A DNA stretch of 64,000 nt from Hyaloperonospora brassicae. Lineage: Eukaryota > Oomycota > Peronosporomycetes > Peronosporales > Peronosporaceae. A program made the translations under genes and the position numbers. The stretch is taken from positions 124,001-188,000 of the forward strand of contig CANTFL010000144.1 in assembly GCA_947650285.1 (NCBI GenBank), read 5' to 3'. Below are positions 38,716-50,354 of this stretch, in pieces. Position 1 is the stretch's first letter. Each line of letters opens with the position of its first letter. The notes below the pieces were generated by a model, which was not told the origin of the DNA, ran no database searches, and worked only from the letters and a program-made list of their open reading frames with translations.

Positions 38716-40077
38716 CTATTTCTCAGGTAGGTGCGCATTGAGCGCGTCAGTACCTCTGCAACGAAAGCGTCGATAGAGATAGAGACATGTACGGCAAAAG
38801 ACGTCGTGGTGGCCATAGCGCAACTTGACACCAATGAAGACAAGAGATTGTTGGCAAACAACGAGCCATCGCCTAATGAAGGGCTGCATGACGCTCACCA
38901 GAGCTCTGGGCTGCAATCGGTTGCAGTGTGCGACGACGAGGTGACGAATACCAGACGCAAAGTCACAGCTGCAAACAACATGGACTGTCCGCTGGATCCG
39001 CTCCACGGACGAGCAGTCGTGAGCTCTATCCGACTGAGAGCGACGACGTGTACGCGCATCTTGTGGCAGTACATGTGCAGAGCTGAGCGTTGTCTCGCAG
39101 TCGTTAGTAGCAGCACAGCTGTTTCCGAAGTCGTTCTCAGGTGACGTCAAAGTCGCTGACTTAAACGCTGGTGTCATAGCTGACACTCGCTCCACTGCAG
39201 TGTCTGTGTTGGATACGTCTCGAGTGCAGACATCGGTCCGATGATACGCACCTCGTGGCTTCTCGACTACCGAACACATTGCGTCGCTCCAAACGTACGG
39301 CGTCTGTTTACTGCCGCCGGTTGTACTGCTGCTGCTGCAACTGTCCATGTCCGTGACAATGTTGTCACGCTCGGGACAAGAGGTGGAAGCCGTGACCGGC
39401 ACATCTTTTGCAATCGAGCGACAGTGCCCAAACATTGAGTCACTGCCACTAGTAACTACTGCATCCTGATCATCAGTGTCATCATTGTAGCCATCCCGAT
39501 CGATGTCGCTGGCCGTGTTGGTGCTCGATCGCTTGGCGGCTTTTGCACTGCCGGCAAAGGCCTCCCCGAGAACAGCGATCCAGTGGCCGTATACGGTCGT
39601 GTTTGGTGCAACAAAGCGGATGGTCTTTCCTCTCGTGCCGTAGCGGATGGCGAAGCGCAGTTTACGACAGTCTTTCGCAGAACGTGGCAGGAGGTTGATG
39701 GGCATGTCGGGGTGGCCAATTGATACATTGATGCGACCGCCGCAGACGGTCGGGCGCTCGACGCGGAGTACGTATGTGGCACATCGACTTCTGAACGGCA
39801 GGACGTTGACGAGGAAGATCGACGTCGTCACTCGGAAGGGGCCGAGCTGGAGTTTCAGTGCATCAGCAGTCGTCATGGAGCTCTTCGTCGAAGCTGAGGG
39901 AGGAAGTACCTGTGTGTCAGGTTTGGTCGGTCGAGGAAGTTGGGTTCCAGTTGTTGAGGTACTTGTGGGGATCAGAGGAAGTTGACGAATGATAGACACA
40001 TTGTCCCCACAAGTGGTGCAGTGGTGTTGACATGTGGCCTCTGCAGCAAGAGGGGGGACAGGGGATCGATTGTGCAT
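38716..40077 (-). CDS. Protein with a PH-like N-terminal region
   Basis: A 453-codon frame. Residues about 75-180 look like a PH-type fold: GPFRVTTSIFLVNVLPF, YVLRVERPTV, KLRFAIRYGTRGKTIRFVAP and a final helix HWIAVLGEAFAG with the characteristic Trp. The rest is Ser/Thr/Asp-rich with scattered Cys. PH domains bind phosphoinositides or proteins at membranes; the match is by pattern only. The start could be the Met near residue 68 (MTTADALKLQLG), which would remove a low-complexity leader. The C-terminal 60 residues could be read-through of an unrecognised intron. Confidence 0.5.
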   Translation of the reverse strand: MHNRSPVPPLAAEATCQHHCTTCGDNVSIIRQLPLIPTSTSTTGTQLPRPTKPDTQVLPPSASTKSSMTTADALKLQLGPFRVTTSIFLVNVLPFRSRCATYVLRVERPTVCGGRINVSIGHPDMPINLLPRSAKDCRKLRFAIRYGTRGKTIRFVAPNTTVYGHWIAVLGEAFAGSAKAAKRSSTNTASDIDRDGYNDDTDDQDAVVTSGSDSMFGHCRSIAKDVPVTASTSCPERDNIVTDMDSCSSSSTTGGSKQTPYVWSDAMCSVVEKPRGAYHRTDVCTRDVSNTDTAVERVSAMTPAFKSATLTSPENDFGNSCAATNDCETTLSSAHVLPQDARTRRRSQSDRAHDCSSVERIQRTVHVVCSCDFASGIRHLVVAHCNRLQPRALVSVMQPFIRRWLVVCQQSLVFIGVKLRYGHHDVFCRTCLYLYRRFRCRGTDALNAHLPEK

Positions 40078-40882
40078 CCCCTTCGCAGGAGGAGTCAGTA
40101 AGTGTCGGGATCGATTTGAGGTGAGACCGTAGAGAGGAAGTCAACGGGACCACGTGTCGAACGGAAGCCAGAGACGGCTGGGAGGGCTGACACGGACTGA
40201 AGTCGCGTGGCTCTGGAGATTGGACTGCAATGGCGTCGCAGAAGTGCAGCACCGCACTTGCAGTGCACTGGACAGGACGCAACAAAGAGCGGGCGATCTG
40301 TTGCTTGTTCGCGCACAGCGTCACGCTTCTGTTGTGGTGCGACGCGGGTCAATGGTGTGCCACGCAGGGCAAGAAACGTCGCGACAGCGACAGCAAGTAG
40401 TAGTGCATCAGACGGGGGCAGGTAGATGGATTCCTCCCTATCAACTTGTGTGGCTTCCGACCACAGAGTAGTGGTGTTTGGTTGTCACGGGTCTCAGACT
40501 GACGTCTGTGGCCGTGTGGCCGTTTGTTTAGCCGAGCGAAGCGACTGGATCGCAGACGACCGTTCCATGGGAGCGGATGGTCGTTCATGCAACTGCTCTA
40601 TCACAGAGAACAACGACAGTGTCGTCGGTGCTGTTCGTGCAACGTGGGACAACCACTTCCTCTGTTGCTGCTGAAAAAGAAAAGTGAGACCGAGACACAG
40701 CGATCTCTCTGTGTGTGTGTGTACCGTCGCTTTCGACTTGTGTAGCCATCTGTGCTGGCGGTCTCGACGGTCGTGCGTTGACGCATTAGGGTCCTCTATT
40801 GACCCGACCACTTGTCCTACTGTAGAACATTAAACAGGTCCGAAACGGGACGTGTGGCTCGAATCGATCTGAAACAAACGCT
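40078..40882. other. Upstream region of two divergent genes
   Basis: 0.8 kb between the PH-like gene and VWA8; a GT run lies near 40714-40722. No coding sequence recognised. Confidence 0.5.
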
Positions 40883-43800
40883 ATGCTGCGCGCCATAAGA
40901 CGCCAGCGACGCGGCGGGGACCTCACTACCGCTCGTCGTGCCGTGTGGCTTGCAGCACGCAGAACGAGCAGCAGCGCCGCCCCGGGCGGTTTACAGGTGT
41001 GTGGACGAAGGCTGTTGATAGAGATACCTGAACGACTGATGAATCATATTTAACGTAACTGAAGCTGACCACAAAAGTGTTCTATTTGCTTTAGTATGTA
41101 GAAATTGGCAGTGTGAGAGCTCCGATATCAACGCCAAAGTCGCTGGAGTTAGTGCCCCGCGGGTACATGACAGAGGTGCCGCAAGGACGGCAGATCGCTC
41201 CTGTACGATGCAACTTCAGTCGGTCTAGTAGGCATTTGGTGGCAAAAGCCGCTTGACTCGTCTTCTAACAATGGTGAACCTGCTTCTTTTTCGTGTCAGA
41301 CTCTACTCGGACATCTCCGATGGATGCTGCAGAAGGACCTTTTGCAGCAGGATATGTTCCTGATAGGGTACGACTGGAACGTGGAATCCTCGGGATGCGC
41401 TGGTCGCGGCTTATTGCGATAACGTCGTCGTTGCGCTGCTTGTTCGCAGACCTCCAGGATCTTCTCGACGACTACTGAGCATGCGGTTCTGTGAACTACT
41501 GAAGAAAGAGGTGGAATACATTGCCGTGTCGCAAGATACGACGGAGGCAGACTTGAAACAGGTTTGTCGAAACTGTAGTTGGTAGGTGGGACGTAGTGAT
41601 TCCGAGCGAGCCAATGACGTTGAGGTGTTGATGTTTGCGTACCAAAGCGTCGAGAGATTGTCAACGGTGCAGCTACTTTCGCGGATCAGGCTCCGGTTCG
41701 AGCTGCCATTCATGGCCGTGTGCTCGTGATTGACGGTTTGTTGTGCACGAAACTTTTGCACGATACGCTTGTGCTTGTGCGAGTGCTGATCAGCATTGTT
41801 GTGCGCGTCCTCGGAAACCTAGGACTTGAGAAGGCAGAGCGGAACGTTTTGCCCACGCTGAACAACCTACTCGAGAACCGAGAAATGAAGCTAGATGACG
41901 GGCGCTTTCTCATGAAGGCAGAAAGGTACATGGACGTTGGCTGTGTAGCAGTTTTTGCTCGACGAGTTTGAATGATATCCCTGTTTGTCTTGAGCAGTTA
42001 CGACGCGTTGCTGGAGAGAGGGTTCTCAGCAGACGCTTTGGATGCCCAAAATCTGGTACGAGTCCACCCAGATTTTCGTGTCATTGGACTGGGTCTCCCG
42101 GTCCCTCCGTATCCTGGCCGTACATTGGATCCACCCCTTCGATCGAGGTTTCAGGCGAGAGACATTCAACCAAATTCGCCGGGTTCACAGCTTGAGGAAC
42201 TGCTTGTTGTCGCTCCATCTGTTCCATTGCTTACACTCGAAAAACTTGTCGGCATTCGAGAGGCTGTTAATACGATCGAAGCCACGTACGACGCTGGAAC
42301 GAGTACAGGGCCGCGTATGCCGCACTTTGACTTCCTGTCGCTTCAGCATTGCGCAAAAGTGCTGGAGAAGTTTCCAGAAGCAAATGTGGCTAACGCTATA
42401 CGCCGGTCTTTTCCGGTCCGAACCGATGTTCTTGGAGCTCGATCAGAGGCGAATTCGAAGGCGCTGAATCGCATCGTTGCAAAGTTCAACGGTGATCTCA
42501 AGAGTACAGCGTACATGCTGCAAAGTGTTGCCAAAGAGTCTGCTAAAGATATGACGGCAACGGTGAGCTTTCGCTCCCATTCCGACCAGATTGTGCTGCA
42601 CGACGTTCCGTGTGGGACAACGCGCGCACAAATGGATGCGATGCCGGGGTTTGTGGAGACGGACGCTCATTCCAAAGTTCTTGCCGAAATGGTGCAAGAC
42701 CATACTGTCGGTAGGGACCTGTGTATCCTCGGAGCCAAAGGCAGTGGGAAGTCTGCTTTGGTGAGGTTGTTTGCGTTTCGTTTGGGGTATGCGACGGAGC
42801 TATTTTGTCTGTTCAAGGATATGACCACGCGAGACCTCCTCCAGCGACGGTCAACTGACTCTCAAGGCAACACACAGTGGGAGGATAGTCCGCTCATCCA
42901 TGCTGCGCGAAACGGACACCTGTGCGTGCTGGATGGGGTCCATCGCCTACGAAATGATAGTCTAGGGGTGCTTCAAAGGCTGGTTCAGGACCGGGAGATC
43001 GATCTAGCTGATGGCTCCAAATTAGTATCTCAATCAACTTACGACGCTATCATGGCCGATGCAAACAGAGCTGGAGACGTGCATGCGCTGAGTCGAGTGT
43101 CTGCCATTCATCCCTCTTTTCGTATTATCGCAATCGCTGAGGCTGATGCTGCGGCATTAAAAGGAACGATTTCTCTGCCAGGCAAGGAGTCTACATCTGC
43201 ATGGCTAAGCTCGGACAGCATATCGATGTTCAGCTTTCATTACCTCCCGACAATACCTACAAAACAGAGAAGAGAAGTTGTCCAACGATTGTATCCTGGC
43301 CTCCCTCATGAGACCACGAGGTAAGATCCACTGAATTCGTCTCCCTGCGTCAATACTGACTATTTGATCTTGTACGGATGCACAGGATTCTGCTGACGTT
43401 TTCAGAGAAGCTGGAAAGCGCCAAGAAACGAAGTGCAAGTGCGGACCACCTTGCGCTTTCACTATCCACGCGCCAGCTGCTGCGTATTTGCCGTCGACTC
43501 AACGCATTTCCCGAGCAATCATTGCAAGATTTGCGCGCGTTAGTGCACGATACGCTGCTTACCAAATTCTTGTCTCCGTCGTGCAGCGAGCTAGTCGATT
43601 CTCTTTTGGACGAGTGTAAAGCGCCGGCTTCGAACGCAGCCACGTCCGACTTTTCGGTGCAGAAAGCAGATGTCATTAGCGAAGAAGACGGATACTTGCG
43701 TATCGGTGATGTATCGTATCCGATCCAAACCCCGAGTAGCCCAGAGTTGGTTCCTCAGCCACACTATTTTGATATTCCGAAGCATACCCGTTGCATGAAG

Positions 43801-46157
43801 GACATGCTGCAGGATATTGTAGCCGGTCAAAAGCACCTGCTCTTGATTGGCAACCAAGGCGTGGGGAAGAACAAGCTCGCGGACAGATTGCTGCAAATGA
43901 TACAGCAGGAGCGCGAGTACATTCAGCTGCACCGAGATGTGCGTTTTCCATTTGAAAAAGTGTGGTGCGCTGGTTTCGATGAGAGCGACATCTGACATTG
44001 CTAACGTGCCATGCTAGACAACTGTGCAAACTTTGACGTTGGCACCAACGCTTGTTGACGGGAGCATTTTGTGGAAAGACTCGCCACTTGTCCGAGCAGC
44101 CAAAGCTGGTCGAACACTTGTTGTCGACGAGGCCGACAAAGCGCCACTAGAGGTCGTTTGTGTTCTGAAGGGGCTGATCGAGGACGGCGAGATGCTTCTG
44201 GTACGTTTCTTTGGCCTGAGTTCTCTGCAAGGTTGACTCACTAATTCGCTCAATATGTCTAGGGTAATGGCAAGCGCTTGATCGATCCCACTAAAGTCGC
44301 AACAGAAGAGTGGCACAATGAGGACAACATCATCGAGCTTCACCCCAATTTTCGAATGTGGGTGCTCGCGAATCGTCCAGGATTCCCTTTCCTGGGCAAC
44401 AACTTCTTCCGTGAGATCGGTGATATCTTTGCAAGCCAGTATGCGACACAGCACTGCTCCTGATTCGTACGTGCATGTGAAAGCTGCTTCTAACGCGCTC
44501 ATTCGTGCGTGCTTCCTACCTACCAGCGCGATCGAAAACCCGGACGAAGAATCGGAGCTAGCCTTGCTAACTGCTTACGCGCCGACTGTTCCCGTTGACA
44601 CATTGCGCCGGCTGTGTAAAGCGTTTGCCGAGTTGAGGGGTCTTGTGGAGAATGGTACCATCACGTATCCGTACTCAACTCGTGAAGCTGTCGCTGTGGC
44701 AAAACACCTACAGCGCTTTCCAAGAGACGAAGTTGGATCCGTACTGGTCAGTGTCTTCGCTGCGAGTATCCGAAATCGTGGGACTGATACTCGTCACTGT
44801 ACAGGCGAACGTGTTTGCTTTTGATGCCTACGATCGAGCGATGCTTGCTCAAGTATCGGATGTCTTCATGAGGTACGGACATTTGTGTCGTCAGCTGTGG
44901 CGTGGCGTATGGCAGAACTGACGACCGTTTGCACTATTGTTGTTGACATGTTCGTTCAGACACGGAATCCGTCTTACCAGCAACAGTGGAGACGCTTTGT
45001 GTCTCGAAATGAATATCACAACAGCGGACGGCAGCAAAGTGGGTGGACCATCGACGCCCAAGACAGGTCTGGACACTCCCAAGCACGGCAAAGAGGACCC
45101 GAACAATGATCCTCATGTCGGAGGCAATACATGGGCTGGAGGAACTGGCGGATCGGACACAGCCGGACTCGGAGGCCGTGGTGGTCCCTATCGACTTGAC
45201 AAAGGTCATCCGGTGCACCAGGTCTCCCAAGAAAAGAAGGATGAGGTGTCAGCTGCAGCACGTGCCAAAGCCCATGCCATCGCACAAGAGGCACTTGCTG
45301 AGAAGTTGCGCGAGATTGACATGAGCAATCACGAATGGAAAACGTACGAATCGTTTCTCAAACGCGTGGAGCGAGAGAGTTCGCAGCTGCGCGCCATTTT
45401 GTCAAACTTGGAAACAGTGACGCAGGAACGCAACTGGCTGCGACACCAGTCGAGTGGCGAGCTGGACGATGGCAAGCTTGTCGACGGCATTGCTGGTGAG
45501 CCTCTCGTGTTCAAGCGTCGTGGCGTGAGTGACTCGCCGTTTCGAGCCCTGTCTGGAAATTCACAGGGCCACGAACCCAAACGGATGCTGTTTGTAATGG
45601 ACGTGAGCGGCAGCATGTTTCGCTTCAACAGCGAGGACGCCCGCCTGAAGCGTATGCTGGAGACGTCGCTGATGATCATGGAGAGCTTCGCGGGCTTTGG
45701 GCGTGAGCTGGACTATTGCATCATGGGTCATAGTGGCGATTCGCCCGAGATCCCGTTCGTCGAGTTCGGAGCACCGCCCAAAGACCGCAAGGAGAGGCTC
45801 CAAGTGCTTCAGAGGATGGTCGCTCATTCTCAGTTCTGCCGCAGCGGAGACCACACTGTTGAGGCGATCGAATGTGGTGTCCAGCGCGTTGCTGCGCTTG
45901 GGGGTGATGATCGATTTGTGTTTGTCGTGAGCGATGCCAACCTCGAGTGGTACGGCATTGAACCTCGAGAACTTGCTCGCAAGTTGCTGGCCGACCCGGG
46001 TGTGCAGGCCCACGCTCTTTTCATCGCTTCGTTTGCTGACGAAGCCGAGGAGATCCGATGCGCGCTGCCACCAGGTCGAGGCCATGTCTGCCTCGACACG
46101 TCCGACTTGCCGAGAACCTTCAAGCAAATCTTCACTTCTGCATTGGGCAGCAACTAG
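40883..46157 (+). CDS. VWA8: VWA8: mitochondrial dynein-like AAA ATPase with von Willebrand A domain
   Basis: Thirteen exons with agreeing phases: 40883-40996, 41095-41202, 41300-41367, 41450-41561, 41648-41735, 41823-41925, 41998-43320, 43386-43938, 44018-44200, 44263-44438, 44527-44746, 44805-44872, 44960-46157; total 1437 residues. Exon 1 is an Arg-rich, nearly acid-free leader (MLRAIRRQRRGGDLTTARRA), a probable mitochondrial signal. AAA modules: HLRWMLQKDLLQQDMFLIG with GPPG, then GAKGSGKS, then GNQGVGKNK. The C terminus has a VWA domain with MIDAS DVSGSM. Vertebrate VWA8 is about 1900 residues; here the segment between FAFDAYDRAML and TPKHGKED is nearly absent, a loss of about 470 residues. 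The protein is an ATPase on the inner mitochondrial membrane matrix side in animals. Confidence 0.95.
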
Positions 46158-49100
46158 ACAGGAGTGAGTTGCCCCGCCGAGGAATTCACGACAAAATTGG
46201 GAAATGCCGACCGGCGCTTGATGACGGGCACTTTCGTGTGAAAGCGAAAGTTACCGCGCAGTTTGATGCGCTAGAGCGCTCAGGACAACTTTGTTGCTTC
46301 CTGTGTGATACTGAGAATTGACTCTCGGAAACACGCGTTGCATCGCAGAAGGACAAACTGACATGCGTATTACGTACACATTCGCACCTCTTCCTCCTGA
46401 GCCTCTCATCCGCAGTATCTACAAAACACGAATCGTAGTAATTGGACTCCTATCGAAGTTATGACAACTCCGACTGCTGTTTTGATCCGGACAGTGATTG
46501 TCTGCTGCGACGTTCTACACTTTACTGCCGTACGCTGTCATCGACTTGGCAAGTATAGTCATGACTTGGCCCTGTGCGAGATCGGATTCTGTACTTTGTA
46601 CGGTAGTTTTAGGCACTAGATGAAACGAGGTGGCTTTGTTACGGTGTGATTCGCATTGCTGTCCATGACGATACTTTCTGAGCGTATAGTATTCAAGAAC
46701 CGTAGCTTCAGCGGTATTGTTCAGCGTAACTGGTGATGCACTGTCATTGTCTGATCGAGGTCACGATGCTAACCAGCAACTAACACGGCTCAACGCGCGC
46801 AATGTGAGGTGAGGAAGGAGCCTGTAGCTGCATGTGTAGCTCCTTATGGTCAGCGTAAGGTTTCGAAAATGTAGTGTAACTTGACTGTATCAGCTCATAT
46901 GATGAGCTTGTACGAGTCACTTGGCTACGCTTCCATTGCACGAGAATGTACGCGATGTTTCGGACCACTCGTCTACACTGCGACCAGTGGAGGTTGCTTA
47001 TACTGCCGTTTGTGCAACAATAGATGGGGTGGAGACGGTCAGCTTTTACGCCACGCGTATATGTTTCGTCCATTTACGTGATGGCGAATGGGCGACGGTC
47101 GAGGCACGATTCTGCATTCGGTAAACCAATCGTCCGTGCCATGTTGTTTGCCCTGACTGGTCGGCCATCATACTACGATCGCACAGATCAGTCAATAAGC
47201 ACTTGACGCCGCTGATAAGACGTGGGCTTTCTACCCGAACGACGCTCTTGACAAGCAAAGCTGTTGATCGATAGCATCATGCATGTGTTACTACAGCCGT
47301 GCTTTCTCGTGTGCGTCGACCCAAAAACTTGCTACGAAACGTTATAACATGTGAGACTATCAGAGGACGCTCTTTGTTAGGACGATTCGTCGAGCTTATA
47401 AGTTCTATCAAAGCTCGTTGCACCAAATGTGCTGCTGTACAAGTTAAGATTGCCCTGTCCGATCTGGGATGGGCTTGATCACAACTACAAATCGTGTGCT
47501 TGTATATCGCGATCCTTCGCTTTGTGTGCCGCACGAATGTTTGAGACGCGACGCACACGTCTGGAAAATCGCTGTGCGTAATTTGCCATCGCAGGCAACA
47601 CCTTGTGATCAAATTCACAAGATATCGTTCGAATGGGGTTGGCCACAAGGTGGTGCTAAGCACGCACGAAACACACACACTTCCAGGTCGGGGACCGCCG
47701 ATCAGCTATTTGCTACCTTTTTAAGGCCTATCCAATTTCGTTATCAGAGGATCCATCTAGCCTATGTGTACAAATATGCGATGTGAAAGACTGAAACAAA
47801 CGTTCGTATCAACAGCGTTAATCAGTTATGAATGACTGTCGTCACTAGCTGCTATCAGTACAAAGCCGATGCAGGTTTGTAGCTCTGTTTCTTGCAGCAG
47901 TCGTGGGGCGTCTCTTTCGCCTTCTTGTACATACCGCAAGATTAAAAATGACCAGATGTAAAATATTCGAATAGACTAGTGTAGAAAACAGTCACTTGAG
48001 CTGGACGGAAGCCGATATTGCGAGCGAGACTGGTGAAACGTCAATTGCGCTACTCTTTACGCATTGGTAGACATGCCTCTTTATCTCCGTTGCAAGATAT
48101 CTCTCTTGACGAATCAGATCTGGGAAGACAACGCTTTGAGCATTCAGCAATCAACTTACAGCGAATGTTGTTCAATGAGTTACGTCGCAGTTTGCTTAAC
48201 TTCGATAAATGCAAGTACCCGTATATTCGACACCCCTCAATCTTTTTAGTTTTACTTATCCGGATCTAGTTACATGGCCGGAATCATGTAGCGGCTCACT
48301 TCATACTGTTTTTACATAGCATTTGATGGTGATGATCTTTGAGACGCTATGCGAGGAACAATTCGCGTGGCAACGTAGATCTAGAGCATTTCGTAAATGT
48401 ACGGATCGTGTTATTTACCAAGTCATGCCTAGGTCAAGATCGTACCTCGTACTCTGGTGGAAGAGCTGGATACACGCTATGCTGCTATGGTCCATAACTT
48501 TTCACCAAAGCCCCATACATATTTTGCATGGATACGTGGTCATGTAGCTGAACAAGCAGTGATGCTGCCACTTCAATGCGCTTCCAGCGCTTCAGGGTAT
48601 GTTTGACTCCTTTCGAGGGATTGCTTAGACGTCAAGTGTAAATTGTCGATTCGTGACTATGAATTTAATTATAAGGACTCCATAGTTTCGCAATCAGCTT
48701 ACGGGCTCTTTCATGACAAGCTTAATTGCACATACATTCGGTGCTACAGACGACGAAGCATATAGAGACCCGTTCCTGCCTATTTCTACCTCCTCTGTCG
48801 CCTTTGTATCTGAAAAGCGCTCTATGTCTGCTGAAAGTCGATGTTCTGCCGCGCCGTAATCGATTATTTACGTGAGGTGGATCGATGTATTGAAAGAGCT
48901 TGACAAGGCTTACTTTATAGACTACCTCGACGCGGGTGTCTAGTGTTTATACAGATATGACGTCGGCTGATTATATTGTGCTTAGCCATTCATAGCGCAA
49001 TTTCGATATCATCAAATCACAGCTGAGACCCATAGTCTTCGTCGGCATGTACCCGAGATGCTCGACACTGTATTCCTAGCAAAAAAGCGTGGGTCGTACA

Positions 49101-50354
49101 TATCGCAACTAAGTCGATCTGAGTCACAAATGAATTTGGCACTCATCATATGTATTTATTGTAGCAAATACAGAAAGCTGAACCATGATACATTCTTTAT
49201 CTGGAAGTGACCGAACGACATTATATCATACGATAGTAGGAAGTGGATCAGACTGCATAGCCGGAAATAAATTGCGTCTTCTATCTCCGGCATAAACCTT
49301 CATATGCTTGTTCCCAAAAAAGACACACTTTTAGATCGCCGACCCAACTCGCTGATGTTCTGTCAATGTATGGATAGTCCCTTGCCAGGTTAAGTCCGTA
49401 AATCGAGATGTAAAAGCTTACTTTCCCACTACATCACACTTTACTTTTCGCATTCAACGAGCAATCGATTCCGGGAATTCCCGTCAGGCATAATTGGTAC
49501 GCGAAGAGTCGGTAATTTGGTATGTAATATCCTCACATTTCCCGGACAGAGTGGCCTTTCATTTTATGAAAGCCACGAGACGAGCACTGAGCAACTTTGG
49601 ACCTTGTGCGCTAAGTCCGAATGGCTTCGTACCCAGTAGCACGATAAACATAGTGAGCGTAACCTTTTGTGCCTCGGAACGAAGAGCACATGTATGTATC
49701 GATACGGAGGGTGAGGACTCAGATTATATAAGTTGGATTGACTATCAGTGCTACCAAGTGCAGCGGGCTGCCATCGGCAGCAAGAGAGGCACTGACTCAA
49801 TCAGTCCATTTGGCTGCTGATAACGTGCTGTAAGTCCTCTACAAACAAAGAATAACCTGTGACTCACAGGAAGCTTCTATGACATTGTTACCCACCAAAT
49901 CGATGCTTGTAAAAACATAATCGACAAACGGTGAGACCATTGACGCAAGTCACCTTACAATTGCCATCCTCGAACTAATCAGCGAATGTGATACACAGAT
50001 CTCACAAGATCGTCATACAATTGACAAGCCACAGCAATGCGAAACTTATGCATTTGGCGGTGCTCGTCTCGAATACGAACCAATGGCCGAACTTGAGTAT
50101 ACAACATGGACGGAGCCGCGAGGAAGCGCAGCATTGTGCCAATGCCGAATCGTTCCGTGGGTAATTGAGCTGATCAATACATTGTTTATCGACTGCATCC
50201 TCGGTAAAGCGTCGCCGCACCTGATGATTGTGTATGAAGTCGTAAATGATGTTCTGTTGCATTGGCAGCAGATACAATGAAGTGCAGGTGATACAATCGA
50301 TAGATAATTGGCCGAACATAATGCTTCTGAACAACAAATGACACGAACAAGATA
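46158..50354. other. Gene-poor, AT-richer region
   Basis: 4.2 kb without a credible gene. Short frames (for example 49494-49820 plus strand) have no recognisable domain. Base composition is more AT-rich than the flanks, and remnants of old transposons are plausible but not recognised. Confidence 0.5.
50353..50354. repeat. TA target duplication, left of pogo element
   Basis: TA directly precedes the left terminal repeat; a second TA follows the right one at 52605-52606. Confidence 0.75.
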
